Assembly (NCBI GenBank): GCA_001429555.1 | Contig: LMSR01000015.1 | Span: 410,288 to 474,287, forward strand | Direction: 5' to 3' | Source of the DNA: Nocardioides sp. Soil797 | GTDB lineage: Bacteria > Actinomycetota > Actinomycetes > Propionibacteriales > Nocardioidaceae | DNA length: 64,000 nucleotides | Program-made: the position numbers and the translations under genes | The notes under the pieces: generated by a model | Database searches by the model: none | What the model was told of the DNA's origin: nothing | Seen by the model: the letters and a program-made list of their open reading frames with translations, nothing else | Part shown: one piece after another, positions 24,994 to 37,543 of the stretch | How positions within the stretch are numbered: the first letter of the stretch is position 1 | How the letters are laid out: every line of letters begins with the position of its first letter

Positions 24994-25026
24994 GCAGGGG
25001 CGACACGATCACCGTGTCGCCCCTGC
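24994..25026 (+). terminator. Terminator of livHMGF
   Basis: A perfect 14-bp stem (24994-25007 with 25013-25026) closes a 5-base loop, starting 11 bases after the livF stop. Confidence 0.8.
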
Positions 25027-25040
25027 TGCCTTTCCCAGCC

Positions 25041-25119
25041 CCGCGCCGTACGCCGCCCCTGCCGGGGCCGCTGGCGAGCGCGCCGACGCACCCAACCCGG
25101 CACCGCGCCGTACGCCGCC
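25041..25119. repeat. 17-bp direct repeat between two terminators
   Basis: CCGCGCCGTACGCCGCC is present at 25041-25057 and again at 25103-25119. The stretch 25027-25173 between the two liv terminators otherwise shows no gene. Confidence 0.6.
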
Positions 25120-25173
25120 TGTCCCGGCCGACTCCGGCGCGGTCGGGACGGCGTGGGCCGGGACCGACAAACG

Positions 25174-25211
25174 CAGCGGGGCCGGCACGGTTTCCCGTGC
25201 CGGCCCCGCTG
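25174..25211 (-). terminator. Terminator of the liv binding-protein gene
   Basis: A perfect 17-bp stem (25174-25190 with 25195-25211) closes a 4-base loop, 22 bases after the binding-protein stop on the minus strand. It can also act on read-through from livF. Confidence 0.8.
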
Positions 25212-25233
25212 GTTCGTTGCGGTGGGTTCAGTC

Positions 25234-26556
25234 TCAGCTGACGTCGTCAGCGGAGATCTCACCCTGGCTCGCCTCGACGAACTCGTAGGTGCCGTCGGGC
25301 TTGTACTGGTAGATGCCGATGTACGCCGTCCCGGGGTCACCGTTGGGCAGGAAGTCGACCGGACCGCTGAAGCCGTCGTAGTCGATGTCCTCACCGTCGA
25401 CGAGCAGGTCCTTGCACTCCTTGAAGGTGGTGCACTTCGTGCCGTCACGCGACACGCTGACCAGCTCCTTGGCCAGGGCCGGGCCTGCGTCGGAGTCGGC
25501 AGCAATGGCGGCCAGGCCCATCAGGACCGTGCCGTCGTAGGACTCTGCTGCGTAGCTCCAGTCCTTCAGCTTCGGGTTGACCGTCGCCAGCTTCTTCTTG
25601 AGCTCGCCGTTGGCGGCCACACCGGGCAGGGATCCCTTGACGTTCGGCCCCATCGTGCCGGCCTCGAAGTCCTTCGAGAAGTCACTCAGGTTGCCGTCGA
25701 CCAGGTAGATCTTCTTCTCGGCCGGGCCGATGCCCTGCTTGACCAGCTCGGGGATGATCTTCTTCGTCTCGTCGAAGCCGATCAGCACGATCGCCTCGGG
25801 GTCAGCAGCCTTGATCGAGGAGACCTCGGTCGAGTAGCTGGGCGCCTTGGGGTCGTAGATGACCTTCTCGACGACGTCGGCGTTGGCCGCCGTGACGTTC
25901 TCCTCGACGTGGTCCGCAAGACCGGTGCCGTAGGCGTCCTGGAGCGCCATGATGCCGACAGTGGCGTTGCCGTCGTTGATGATCGTGTCGGCGAGGACGC
26001 GTCCCTGCAGGGTGTCCGGCGGAGCAGTGCGGAAGTAGAGCCCGTTGTCACAGTAGGTGCTGAACTGGTCGGACGTGTTGGCCGGCGACATCTCCACCAT
26101 GCCTTCGCTGGTGATCTTGTCGATGACCAGGAGGGACACACTCGAGGACGCTGCACCGACGACCACGTCGGCCTTCTTGTTGATCAGGCTGTCGACGGAC
26201 TGCGAGGCAATCGGGTTCTGGGCGTCGCCGGAGTCGGAGTTGACCAGCTTGACCTTCTTGTCGAGAACGCCGCCTGCCTTGTTCATGTCGTTGACGGCAA
26301 GCTCGACAGCCGCGAACTCCGGCGGACCGAGGAACGCCAGCGATCCCGTCTGCGGGAGCAGCGTGCCCACGGTGAAGGTACCGTCGCCCTTGACGTCCGG
26401 GAATTCCTTGACCGTGCAGTCCTCGCTGGACTTCTTGTCGTCGTTGCCACCGGACGCGGAGTCATCCTTGTCGGAGCCGCAGGAGGCCCCGAGGGCTAGC
26501 ACGGCGCCGACCGCGATAGCGGTCCCGAGACGCAGTTTCTTCGTGGGGCGATTCAT
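25234..26556 (-). CDS. livK: Branched-chain amino acid-type ABC importer substrate-binding lipoprotein
   Basis: A 440-residue periplasmic-binding fold of the Leu/Ile/Val-binding type (Peripla_BP_6). The lipobox LGASC places the lipid-modified cysteine at residue 26; a low-complexity Gly/Asp/Ser/Lys linker follows, then FTVGTLLPQTGSLAFLGPP, the family's ligand-site start. It would capture a branched-chain amino acid or other small amide outside the cell and deliver it to LivHM. The start ATG at 26556 has GGAGGG four to five bases upstream. It is convergent with livHMGF rather than in that operon and has its own terminator, so its level can be set separately. Confidence 0.9.
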   Translation of the reverse strand: MNRPTKKLRLGTAIAVGAVLALGASCGSDKDDSASGGNDDKKSSEDCTVKEFPDVKGDGTFTVGTLLPQTGSLAFLGPPEFAAVELAVNDMNKAGGVLDKKVKLVNSDSGDAQNPIASQSVDSLINKKADVVVGAASSSVSLLVIDKITSEGMVEMSPANTSDQFSTYCDNGLYFRTAPPDTLQGRVLADTIINDGNATVGIMALQDAYGTGLADHVEENVTAANADVVEKVIYDPKAPSYSTEVSSIKAADPEAIVLIGFDETKKIIPELVKQGIGPAEKKIYLVDGNLSDFSKDFEAGTMGPNVKGSLPGVAANGELKKKLATVNPKLKDWSYAAESYDGTVLMGLAAIAADSDAGPALAKELVSVSRDGTKCTTFKECKDLLVDGEDIDYDGFSGPVDFLPNGDPGTAYIGIYQYKPDGTYEFVEASQGEISADDVS

Positions 26557-26673
26557 TGACCCTCCGTTGTTTCACGGTTCCGCCGTGCACCGGGCACGGC
26601 CTGATGTGAGCAACCTAACGCCAAGAGCCCCCGGATAGCGCCTGTCGACGCCGCCGTTGCCAACCCGTTATCT

Positions 26674-27294
26674 TCAGGAGTCGGCGGCTGGAGAGTCCTG
26701 TACGCCGCTCACGCCGTGCTCGACGACACCGTCTGCCACTTGGCGCATGGACAGGCGCAGGTCCATGGCCGTCTTCTGGATCCACCGGAACGCGTCGGGC
26801 TCGCTGATGCCCAGCTCCTTCTGCAGCACACCCTTGGCGCGTTCCACGGACTTGCGCGTCTCGAGTCGCTCGGAGAGATCTGCGACCTCCGACTCCAACG
26901 TGGTCAGCTCGGTGAAGCGGCTGACGGCCATCTCTATTGCCGGCACCAGGTCGTTTCGGGAGAAGGGCTTGACCAGGTAGGCCATCGCGCCGGCGTCTCG
27001 TGCGCGCTCCACCAGGTCGCGCTGGGAGAAGGCAGTCAACATGACCACGGGCGCGAGGCGCTGCGCGGCGATCCGCTCGGCGGCCGAGATGCCGTCGAGT
27101 CGGGGCATCTTCACGTCGAGGATTACGAGGTCAGGGCGCAACTCGTCGACGAGCGCAATGGCCTGCTCGCCGTCGGCGGCCTGGCCGACGACGTCGTACC
27201 CCTCCTCACCGAGCATCTCGGCGAGGTCCATGCGAATCAGGGCCTCGTCCTCGGCGATGACGACACGGCGGGCGGGGCTGGGTTGTTCGGTCAC
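26674..27294 (-). CDS. pdtaR: ANTAR-domain response regulator PdtaR
   Basis: A 206-residue protein. The receiver domain (residues about 8-125) has the acidic pair E15-D16, phospho-acceptor D60 in LVILDVKMPRLDG and K109 in YLVKPFS. The C-terminal ANTAR RNA-binding domain (about 130-195) follows a short coiled segment (TTLESEVADLSERLETR). In mycobacteria the homologue (Rv1626) is phosphorylated by the kinase PdtaS and acts as an antiterminator on dual hairpins. The start is GTG at 27294 because the alignable region begins there, although the frame is open further upstream through the tRNA. The partner kinase is not in the window. It is located between livK and pyk, near polA, as in mycobacteria. 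Confidence 0.9.
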   Translation of the reverse strand: MTEQPSPARRVVIAEDEALIRMDLAEMLGEEGYDVVGQAADGEQAIALVDELRPDLVILDVKMPRLDGISAAERIAAQRLAPVVMLTAFSQRDLVERARDAGAMAYLVKPFSRNDLVPAIEMAVSRFTELTTLESEVADLSERLETRKSVERAKGVLQKELGISEPDAFRWIQKTAMDLRLSMRQVADGVVEHGVSGVQDSPAADS

Positions 27295-27391
27295 GCCGCC
27301 AAGAGTAGGGCGCCGCCGGGGTTGATGGCGAACTGCGAGTCCCCCGCGCACACGCGTCCCGAGCGATTCCGATAGGGTGTGCTGCGCTCCA

Positions 27392-27468
27392 GCCCCGGTA
27401 GTCCAATCGGCAGAGACGATGCACTCAAACTGCATACAGTGTGGGTTCGAATCCCACCCGGGGTACCA
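27392..27468 (+). tRNA. tRNA with anticodon CAA (leucine by anticodon) but class I body
   Basis: The cloverleaf is complete. Acceptor stem 27392-27398 pairs with 27458-27464; the D-stem pairs 27401-27403 with 27415-27417; the anticodon stem pairs 27419-27423 with 27431-27435; the 7-base loop CTCAAAC puts CAA at 27426-27428; the T-arm is 27441-27457 with TTCGAAT; the discriminator is A27465 and CCA is encoded at 27466-27468. The variable loop is only five bases (27436-27440), whereas bacterial tRNA-Leu normally has a long variable arm. The first acceptor pair is G-U. Identity is therefore uncertain: the anticodon reads UUG (Leu) but the body is not leucine-like. See findings. Confidence 0.85.
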
Positions 27469-27518
27469 ATTCATGTGGACCGACGAGACTGTCGGTGCTG
27501 GCCGGCACTCTGGGCAGT

Positions 27519-27774
27519 ATGTATTCCACCGCGCTTCGCACCACCGCCCTTGACGCACTGGCATCGGGTGCTTCGGTGTCGTCAGTGGCACGAGACCTTG
27601 GCGTCGCGAGATCCACGGTCCGCTCATGGCGGGCCAGGCCCGAACCGGTTGCTCTGCGCCCACGCCCTCGACCTGCTGGGCATCGCGTGGAAGCGCTCCG
27701 GGAAGTTCCACATCTCCGTCTCCCGCAGGGAGGCGGTCGCGATACTCGACGACGCCATCGGGCCCAAGGGCTGA
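27519..27774 (+). pseudogene. Degenerate HTH / homing-endonuclease-like gene next to the tRNA
   Basis: An ATG at 27519 opens a helix-turn-helix segment (MYSTALRTTALDALASG, then VSSVARDLGVARSTVRSW) in frame 3. From about 27645 the plausible protein continues in frame 1 (CAHALDLLGIAWKRSG, then FHISVSRREAVAILDDAIGPKG) to a stop at 27772-27774. I recall actinobacterial proteins of roughly 250-300 residues with this same N-terminal HTH and this same C-terminal ending, carrying a LAGLIDADG-like core between. Here the core is missing and the two ends are joined out of frame, which looks like an internal deletion plus frameshift. It starts 50 bp after the tRNA. The family assignment rests on memory. 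Confidence 0.55.
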
Positions 27775-27795
27775 GGCGCCGTGCCCGAGCGAGGA

Positions 27796-29244
27796 TCAGC
27801 GTGGCCGGTGGTAGGCCGGGGCCACCTCGTTGATCGCGTCGCCGATGCGATGGATGCGCAAGGCATTGGTGGAGCCGGGGATCCCGGGCGGGGAACCGGC
27901 AATGATGACCACCAGGTCGCCCATCTCCACGCGTCCGATCGACAACAGCGCCTCGTCGACCTGGCGCACCATCTCGTCGGTGTGCTCGACCGCCGCGGTC
28001 TTGAACGTCTCCACGCCCCAGGTCATCGACAGTTGGGAGCGCACCTTCGCCTCGGGGGTGAACGCGAGGATCGGGATGTGCCCGCGGTAGCGCGCCAGTC
28101 GCCGGGCGGAGTCACCGCTCTGGGTGAAGGCCACGAGGTACTTCGCGCCGACCCGCTCCCCCACCTCGGCGGCAGCCTTGGCGATCACGCCGCCCCGAGT
28201 CTTCGGGTTCCAGTCGATGGCTGTCATGTGGTGAAGTCCGTGGTCCTCGGCCGAGCCGAGAATCCGCTCCATCGTCTGCACCGTGACGATGGGGTACTCC
28301 CCCACGCTGGTCTCACCGGAGAGCATCACCGCGTCGGTGCCGTCGAGCACCGCATTGGCCACGTCGGAGGCTTCCGCACGTGTCGGCGCCGGGGCAGAGA
28401 TCATCGACTCCAGCATCTGGGTCGCCACGATCACCGGCTTGGCATTGCGACGTGCCTTGTCGATCACCCGCTTCTGCAGGAAGGGCACGTCCTCGAGCGG
28501 GCACTCCACACCCAGGTCACCGCGCGCCACCATGAGACCGTCGAAGGCCTTCACGATCTCGTCGAGGTTCTCGATGGCCTGCGGCTTCTCGATCTTGGCG
28601 ATCACGGGCACGAGCACGCCGACCTCACGCATCACGGCCCGAACGTCTTCGACGTCGGCGGCGTTGCGCACGAAGGACAGCGCGATGAAGTCGACGCTGA
28701 GGGAGAGCGCGAAGCGCAGGTCCTCGATGTCCTTCTCGGAGAGCGCCGGCACCGACACGGCGACGCCGGGAAGGTTGATCCCCTTGTGGTCACTCACCTT
28801 GCCGGCAACGACCACCTCGGTGTGGACGGTGTCGTCCTCCACCTCGGTCACCCGAAGCCGCACCTTGCCGTCATCGATGAGGATCGGGTCACCCTCGTGG
28901 ACGTCGCCCGGCAGACCGGCGTACGTCGTGGAGGCGATCACGTTGTCACCCGGCACCGTGCGGGTGGTGATCGCCCAGGCCTGGCCCTTCTTCAGCTTGA
29001 TCGGGCCGTTCTCGATCAGGCCCAGCCTGATCTTCGGTCCCTGCAGATCGGCAAAGATGCCGACGCCGTGGCCGCTCGCGTCGGAGGCCTCACGCACCAA
29101 CTGGTAGCTGCGTCGGTGGTCGTCGTGGGTGCCGTGGCTCATGTTCAGGCGAGCGACGTCCATGCCCGCGTCGACGAGCTGACGGATGGATTCGGACGTT
29201 GACGTGGCGGGCCCGAGGGTGCACACGATCTTTGCTCTACGCAC
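27796..29244 (-). CDS. pyk: Pyruvate kinase
   Basis: A 482-residue glycolytic enzyme that converts phosphoenolpyruvate and ADP to pyruvate and ATP. It begins RRAKIVCTLGPATSTSESI and has the active-site stretch PVIAKIEKPQAIENLDEI (metal- and PEP-binding Lys/Glu), the MVARGDLGVE loop and SGETSVGEYP. The C-terminal allosteric domain is present, so the length is normal. The start is GTG at 29244. It lies downstream of gltD on the same strand, separated by a strong hairpin, so it is probably transcribed on its own. Confidence 0.97.
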   Translation of the reverse strand: MRRAKIVCTLGPATSTSESIRQLVDAGMDVARLNMSHGTHDDHRRSYQLVREASDASGHGVGIFADLQGPKIRLGLIENGPIKLKKGQAWAITTRTVPGDNVIASTTYAGLPGDVHEGDPILIDDGKVRLRVTEVEDDTVHTEVVVAGKVSDHKGINLPGVAVSVPALSEKDIEDLRFALSLSVDFIALSFVRNAADVEDVRAVMREVGVLVPVIAKIEKPQAIENLDEIVKAFDGLMVARGDLGVECPLEDVPFLQKRVIDKARRNAKPVIVATQMLESMISAPAPTRAEASDVANAVLDGTDAVMLSGETSVGEYPIVTVQTMERILGSAEDHGLHHMTAIDWNPKTRGGVIAKAAAEVGERVGAKYLVAFTQSGDSARRLARYRGHIPILAFTPEAKVRSQLSMTWGVETFKTAAVEHTDEMVRQVDEALLSIGRVEMGDLVVIIAGSPPGIPGSTNALRIHRIGDAINEVAPAYHRPR

Positions 29245-29309
29245 ACACCCAACCTACCGGGCGGAGGTGACCTCCGAGGCGCTGGTGTGCGACATCACCA
29301 TGAAATCCA

Positions 29310-29349
29310 CCGACCCGTCGCCAGATTCGAGGAACTGGCGACGGGTCGG
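29310..29349 (-). terminator. Terminator after gltD
   Basis: A perfect 15-bp stem (29310-29324 with 29335-29349) closes a 10-base loop, beginning 23 bases past the gltD stop in the minus direction. Confidence 0.7.
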
Positions 29350-29372
29350 CGAGAAGCAGCGACGAGTCGACC

Positions 29373-30851
29373 TCAGACGACCAGGGGCCGCGCCGTCGGA
29401 GGGATCGGCACCGGCAACGTGGTGGAGCCGGTGAGGAACTCGTCGACCGCGGCTGCCGCGGCCCGTCCCTCAGCGATCGCCCAGACGATCAGCGACTGCC
29501 CGCGACCGGCGTCGCCAGCCACGAACACCCCCTCGACGGAGGACGCGTACTTGTTGTCGCGGGCCACGTTGCTGCGCTCGTCCAGCTCGACACCCAACTG
29601 GTCGATCAGGCCGTCCTTCTCCGGGCCGGTGAAGCCCATCGCGAACAGCACCAGCTCGGCCGGGATCTCGCGCTCGGTGCCCTCGACCTCGGTCAGCTTG
29701 CCGCCCTCGAAGGTCACTTCGACGATGCGCAGGGCACGCACGTTGCCGTTGTCGTCGCCCAGGAACTCCTGGGTCGACACGGCGTACACCCGGTCCCCGC
29801 CCTCCTCGTGGGCGGAGGAGACCTTGAAGGTCATCGGGTACGTCGGCCACGGCTGGTTGGCCGGACGCGACTCGCTGGGCATCGGCATGATCTCGAGCTG
29901 GGTGATCGACGCAGCGCCCTGGCGGATGGAGGTGCCGAGGCAGTCCGCGCCGGTGTCACCGCCACCGATGATGACGACGTTCTTGCCGTCGGCACGAATC
30001 TGCTCCGAGCCGTCAGCCGTCGCAGGCTCTCCGAGGGACGCCCGGTTCGACTGCGGCAGGAACTCCATCGCCTGGTGGATGCCACCGAGCTCCCGCCCGG
30101 GAACCGGCAGGTCCCGCGCCGTCGTCGAACCCATCGCGAGCACCACGGCGTCGTACCGCTCGCGCAGCTCGTCGGCGGTGATCTCCTCGCCGACGTTGAC
30201 CCCGGGTCGGAAGACGGTGCCCTCGCGGCGCATCTGGTCGAGCCGCTTGTCGAGGTGCTTCTTCTCCATCTTGAACTCGGGGATGCCGTAGCGCAGGAGG
30301 CCACCGATCTTGTCGGCCCGCTCATAGACCGCGACGGTGTGACCGGCGCGGGTGAGCTGCTGGGCCGCGGCGAGCCCTGCGGGACCCGAGCCGATCACGG
30401 CCACGGTCCGACCCGAGAGCCACTCCGGTGGCTGGGGCCGGACGAAGCCCGACTCCCATGCCTTGTCGATGATCGAGACCTCGACGTTCTTGATGGTCAC
30501 CGGGTCCTGGTTGATGCCCAGGACACAGGCGGTCTCACAGGGTGCCGGGCAGAGGCGACCGGTGAACTCCGGGAAGTTGTTGGTCGCGTGCAGGCGCTCG
30601 ATCGCGCCCTCCCAGTCGTCGCGCCAGACCAGGTCGTTCCACTCGGGGATGATGTTGCCGAGAGGACAGCCCTGGTGGCAGAACGGGATGCCGCAGTCCA
30701 TGCAGCGACCGGCCTGCTTGGTGATGATCGGCAGCAGCGCCCGGCCGATGCCATCGGGGTAGACCTCGTTCCAGTCGTTGACGCGTTCCTCGACCGGACG
30801 ACGTTCGGCGACCTCGCGGCCGTCCTTCAGAAATCCCTTGGGGTCAGCCAT
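29373..30851 (-). CDS. gltD: Glutamate synthase (NADPH) small subunit
   Basis: A 492-residue flavoprotein that passes electrons from NADPH to the large subunit. The N-terminal 4Fe-4S ligands are in CMDCGIPFCHQGC (C50, C53, C58, C62) and LCPAPCETAC. The FAD-binding site is VIGSGPAGLAAAQQ (about residue 152) and the NADPH-binding site is VIIGGGDTGADCLGTS. The last segment GVFVAGDAGRGQSLIVWAI is the family's FAD-closing motif. The start ATG at 30851 has a GGGGAG ribosome site. It follows gltB by 99 bp on the same strand and is co-expressed in all likelihood. Confidence 0.96.
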   Translation of the reverse strand: MADPKGFLKDGREVAERRPVEERVNDWNEVYPDGIGRALLPIITKQAGRCMDCGIPFCHQGCPLGNIIPEWNDLVWRDDWEGAIERLHATNNFPEFTGRLCPAPCETACVLGINQDPVTIKNVEVSIIDKAWESGFVRPQPPEWLSGRTVAVIGSGPAGLAAAQQLTRAGHTVAVYERADKIGGLLRYGIPEFKMEKKHLDKRLDQMRREGTVFRPGVNVGEEITADELRERYDAVVLAMGSTTARDLPVPGRELGGIHQAMEFLPQSNRASLGEPATADGSEQIRADGKNVVIIGGGDTGADCLGTSIRQGAASITQLEIMPMPSESRPANQPWPTYPMTFKVSSAHEEGGDRVYAVSTQEFLGDDNGNVRALRIVEVTFEGGKLTEVEGTEREIPAELVLFAMGFTGPEKDGLIDQLGVELDERSNVARDNKYASSVEGVFVAGDAGRGQSLIVWAIAEGRAAAAAVDEFLTGSTTLPVPIPPTARPLVV

Positions 30852-30933
30852 GGTTCTCCCCTTCCTGGTCGGTGCAGTGGGTGCGGTCAGCCATTGCGCA
30901 CCTCTTTCAGGGTTGTGCCAGCAGTCGGCGAGA

Positions 30934-30950
30934 GATCGGTGGATCGAGGC

Positions 30951-30951
<1 letters not shown>
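30934..30951 (+). repeat. 18-bp dispersed motif at the gltB 3' end
   Basis: GATCGGTGGATCGAGGCT, overlapping the gltB stop codon by one base. An exact reverse copy is at 62946-62963 and a 15/18 copy is at 20522-20539. Confidence 0.6.
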
Positions 30952-35486
<4,535 letters not shown>

Positions 35487-35731
35487 GAGCATTCTCCCGT
35501 CGTCATCTGCGCCGACCCGGGGAAACCGGGAAGGCGAACTGGCAGTGCAGGAATTCTTTGTCTGCAGGGGGACGACACTGGCCCGCGGCGAGGGGCAACA
35601 CTACACCCTCGAAGGTCCGGCCCCTTCCGGGAAAGCTGACTGGTGGACTGTTCGTGATCTGAATCTCAGCCCCGAGACAGCGTGCAGTGGACCGGTCGCC
35701 GGTGGCTCCACGCCCAGCAGATGACCCGTCG

Positions 35732-36454
35732 TCAGGCGAGCCCTTCGCCGACTCCGATGCCGATCAGGTAGGTGATCGCGAACGCTGCCGCGCCGAGGAG
35801 CACCTGCCGACCCCCGCCGTACCACCAGGGACGATTGGTGAGCCGGGTGACCACCGCGCCACATCCGAAGAGCGCCAGCAGCGTCAACGTCATCGTCGGC
35901 CACAACATCGTGATGCCGAAGAGGAAGGGCAGGACGGGCACCAGCGCCCCCAGCGAGAACGAGACGAAGGAGGAGACCGCCGCGACCAAGGGCGAGGCGA
36001 GCTCGTCCGGATCCACGCCGAACTCCTCCATGGAGTGCACGGCCACTGCGGTGTCGACGTCGCGGTGGACCTGCTCGGCGACCTCCTGTGCAAGGGCGGG
36101 CTCGAGGCCGCGTTCCTGCAACATCTCGGCGAGCTCGGCCTGCTCGAGCGCCGGGTTCTCGACGATCTCGCGACGCTCCTTGGCAACCTCGAACTCGGCT
36201 GCCTCGGCCTGGCTGGCCACGGAGGCGTACTCCCCCGCTGCCATCGAGAAGGCGCCGGCGGCGAGGCCGGCCAGACCAGCCAGTACGACGGCCGAGGCAC
36301 CGCTGGCGTCCCTCGTGCCGCCGGCGACACCGGCGATCAGGGCGGCGTTGGAGACCAGTCCGTCCATGGCGCCGAACACGGCAGGGCGCAGCCAGCCGGC
36401 GTTCACGTCGCCGTGCTCGTGGCCGATCTCCGCGCTGACGTCTGACGAGTCCAT
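35732..36454 (-). CDS. VIT1/CCC1-family metal transporter
   Basis: A 240-residue membrane protein with five helices in the VIT arrangement: GAMDGLVSNAALIAGVAGG in helix 1 and AGAFSMAAGEYASVASQ in helix 2, then an acidic cytoplasmic metal-binding segment (ELAEMLQERGLEPALAQE, MEEFGVDPDE) and three C-terminal helices. The family moves Fe2+ or Mn2+ out of the cytoplasm. The start ATG at 36454 is the first plausible one; the Shine-Dalgarno is weak. The gene stands alone between gltB and the lgt end. Confidence 0.85.
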   Translation of the reverse strand: MDSSDVSAEIGHEHGDVNAGWLRPAVFGAMDGLVSNAALIAGVAGGTRDASGASAVVLAGLAGLAAGAFSMAAGEYASVASQAEAAEFEVAKERREIVENPALEQAELAEMLQERGLEPALAQEVAEQVHRDVDTAVAVHSMEEFGVDPDELASPLVAAVSSFVSFSLGALVPVLPFLFGITMLWPTMTLTLLALFGCGAVVTRLTNRPWWYGGGRQVLLGAAAFAITYLIGIGVGEGLA

Positions 36455-36494
36455 GACCGTGAATCTAACGGTTCGCCCCGCGTGGCTGTCGGTG

Positions 36495-36566
36495 GACGAG
36501 CGGCGGCTGCTCGAACAGCGGCTCGTCGAGTGGTTTCGAGACGCTCGTGACTCGCTCGTCAACCAC
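36495..36566. repeat. REP-like palindromic element after lgt
   Basis: Two adjacent imperfect palindromes. One pairs 36495-36501 with 36521-36527. The other runs 36530-36566 with GTGGTT and AACCAC ends around TCGAGACGCTCG. Its core resembles 51378-51413 in the hisD tail. It may also end the trp-lgt transcript. Confidence 0.5.
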
Positions 36567-36577
36567 CGTCCGTCGGC

Positions 36578-37543
36578 TCAGTCCTTGGCGTCAGCCACGT
36601 CCGCTTCGTCGTCCTCGGCCTCGGCGGCGTCGGCGTCCGAGTCGTCGGCGTCGGAGTCTTCGGCGCCCTCCTCCGAGTCGGCGTCCGAGTCCACCTCGGC
36701 AGCGGCGACCTCAGGGTTGCGGAACACGCTCTCCTCACGGGCGGGGTGACGCTTGGCCGACCAGACGAAGTAGGCCAGCGCAGCCAGGAACAACACGATC
36801 GAGGTCCACACGTTGAGCCGAAGGCCGAGAACGTCGTTCATCTGGACGTCGTCGATGCGCAGCGTCTCGATCCAGCCGCGCCCGAGGGTGTAGCCCATGA
36901 CGTAGAGCGCGAGCACCCGACCGTAGCCGAGCTTGAAGCGACGGTCCGCCCAGATCAGCAGGGCGAAGACAGCCAGGCACCACAGACACTCGTAGAGGAA
37001 GGTCGGGTGGTAGGTCGCGTCCTCGAGATGCCCACTCACCCGATGGGCGGAGTCGATCTCGAGCCCCCAGGGCAGGTCGGTGGGCTTGCCGTAGAGCTCC
37101 TGGTTGAACCAGTTGCCCCACCGACCGAAGGCCTGCGCCACGATGACCCCGGGCGCAAGAGCGTCCATCACCGGCAGCACCTTGATGCCCATCACCCTGG
37201 CGCCGATCAGCGCGCCGACCGCACCCAGGGCGATCGCACCCCAGATGCCCAGCCCGCCGCGCCACACGTACAGCGCCGTGATCGGGTCCTTCCCCTCGCC
37301 GAAGTAGAGGTGGTAGTCGGTGATCACGTGGTAGAGCCGGGCGCCGACCAGACCGAACGGAATCGCCCACAGGGCGATGTCGGACATCTGGCCCGGCTTG
37401 CCGCCGCGGGCCACCCAACGCCGCTCGCCGATCCAGATCGCAGCGATGACCCCGACGATGATGCACAGGGCGTAGGCGCGAATCGGGAAGGGGCCGAGGT
37501 GCCAGACGCCCTCAGCGGGGCTCGGGATGGTCTGCAGGATCAT
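36578..37543 (-). CDS. lgt: Prolipoprotein diacylglyceryl transferase
   Basis: A 321-residue seven-helix enzyme that attaches diacylglycerol from phosphatidylglycerol to the lipobox cysteine of prolipoproteins. It has the Lgt signature AFGRWGNWFNQELYG (about residues 139-153), the essential HPTFLYE and GGLGIWGAIALG. After the last helix is an unusual tail of about 55 residues made almost wholly of Asp, Glu, Ala, Ser and Val. The start ATG at 37543 overlaps the stop of the Sco1-like gene (ATGA). Its clients in this window include the LivK and Sco1-like lipoproteins. Lgt downstream of trpA is a standard actinobacterial arrangement. Confidence 0.96.
   Translation of the reverse strand: MILQTIPSPAEGVWHLGPFPIRAYALCIIVGVIAAIWIGERRWVARGGKPGQMSDIALWAIPFGLVGARLYHVITDYHLYFGEGKDPITALYVWRGGLGIWGAIALGAVGALIGARVMGIKVLPVMDALAPGVIVAQAFGRWGNWFNQELYGKPTDLPWGLEIDSAHRVSGHLEDATYHPTFLYECLWCLAVFALLIWADRRFKLGYGRVLALYVMGYTLGRGWIETLRIDDVQMNDVLGLRLNVWTSIVLFLAALAYFVWSAKRHPAREESVFRNPEVAAAEVDSDADSEEGAEDSDADDSDADAAEAEDDEADVADAKD

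Noticed and set aside
27469..27518. Integration site for a genomic island at the tRNA
   Set aside because: No integrase is nearby and no direct repeat of the tRNA 3' end was seen in the window; the following gene is a short relic only.
35487..35731. Riboswitch or T-box leader before gltB
   Set aside because: No T-box sequence, glutamine-riboswitch core or stacked hairpins could be recognised; only weak pairing was found.
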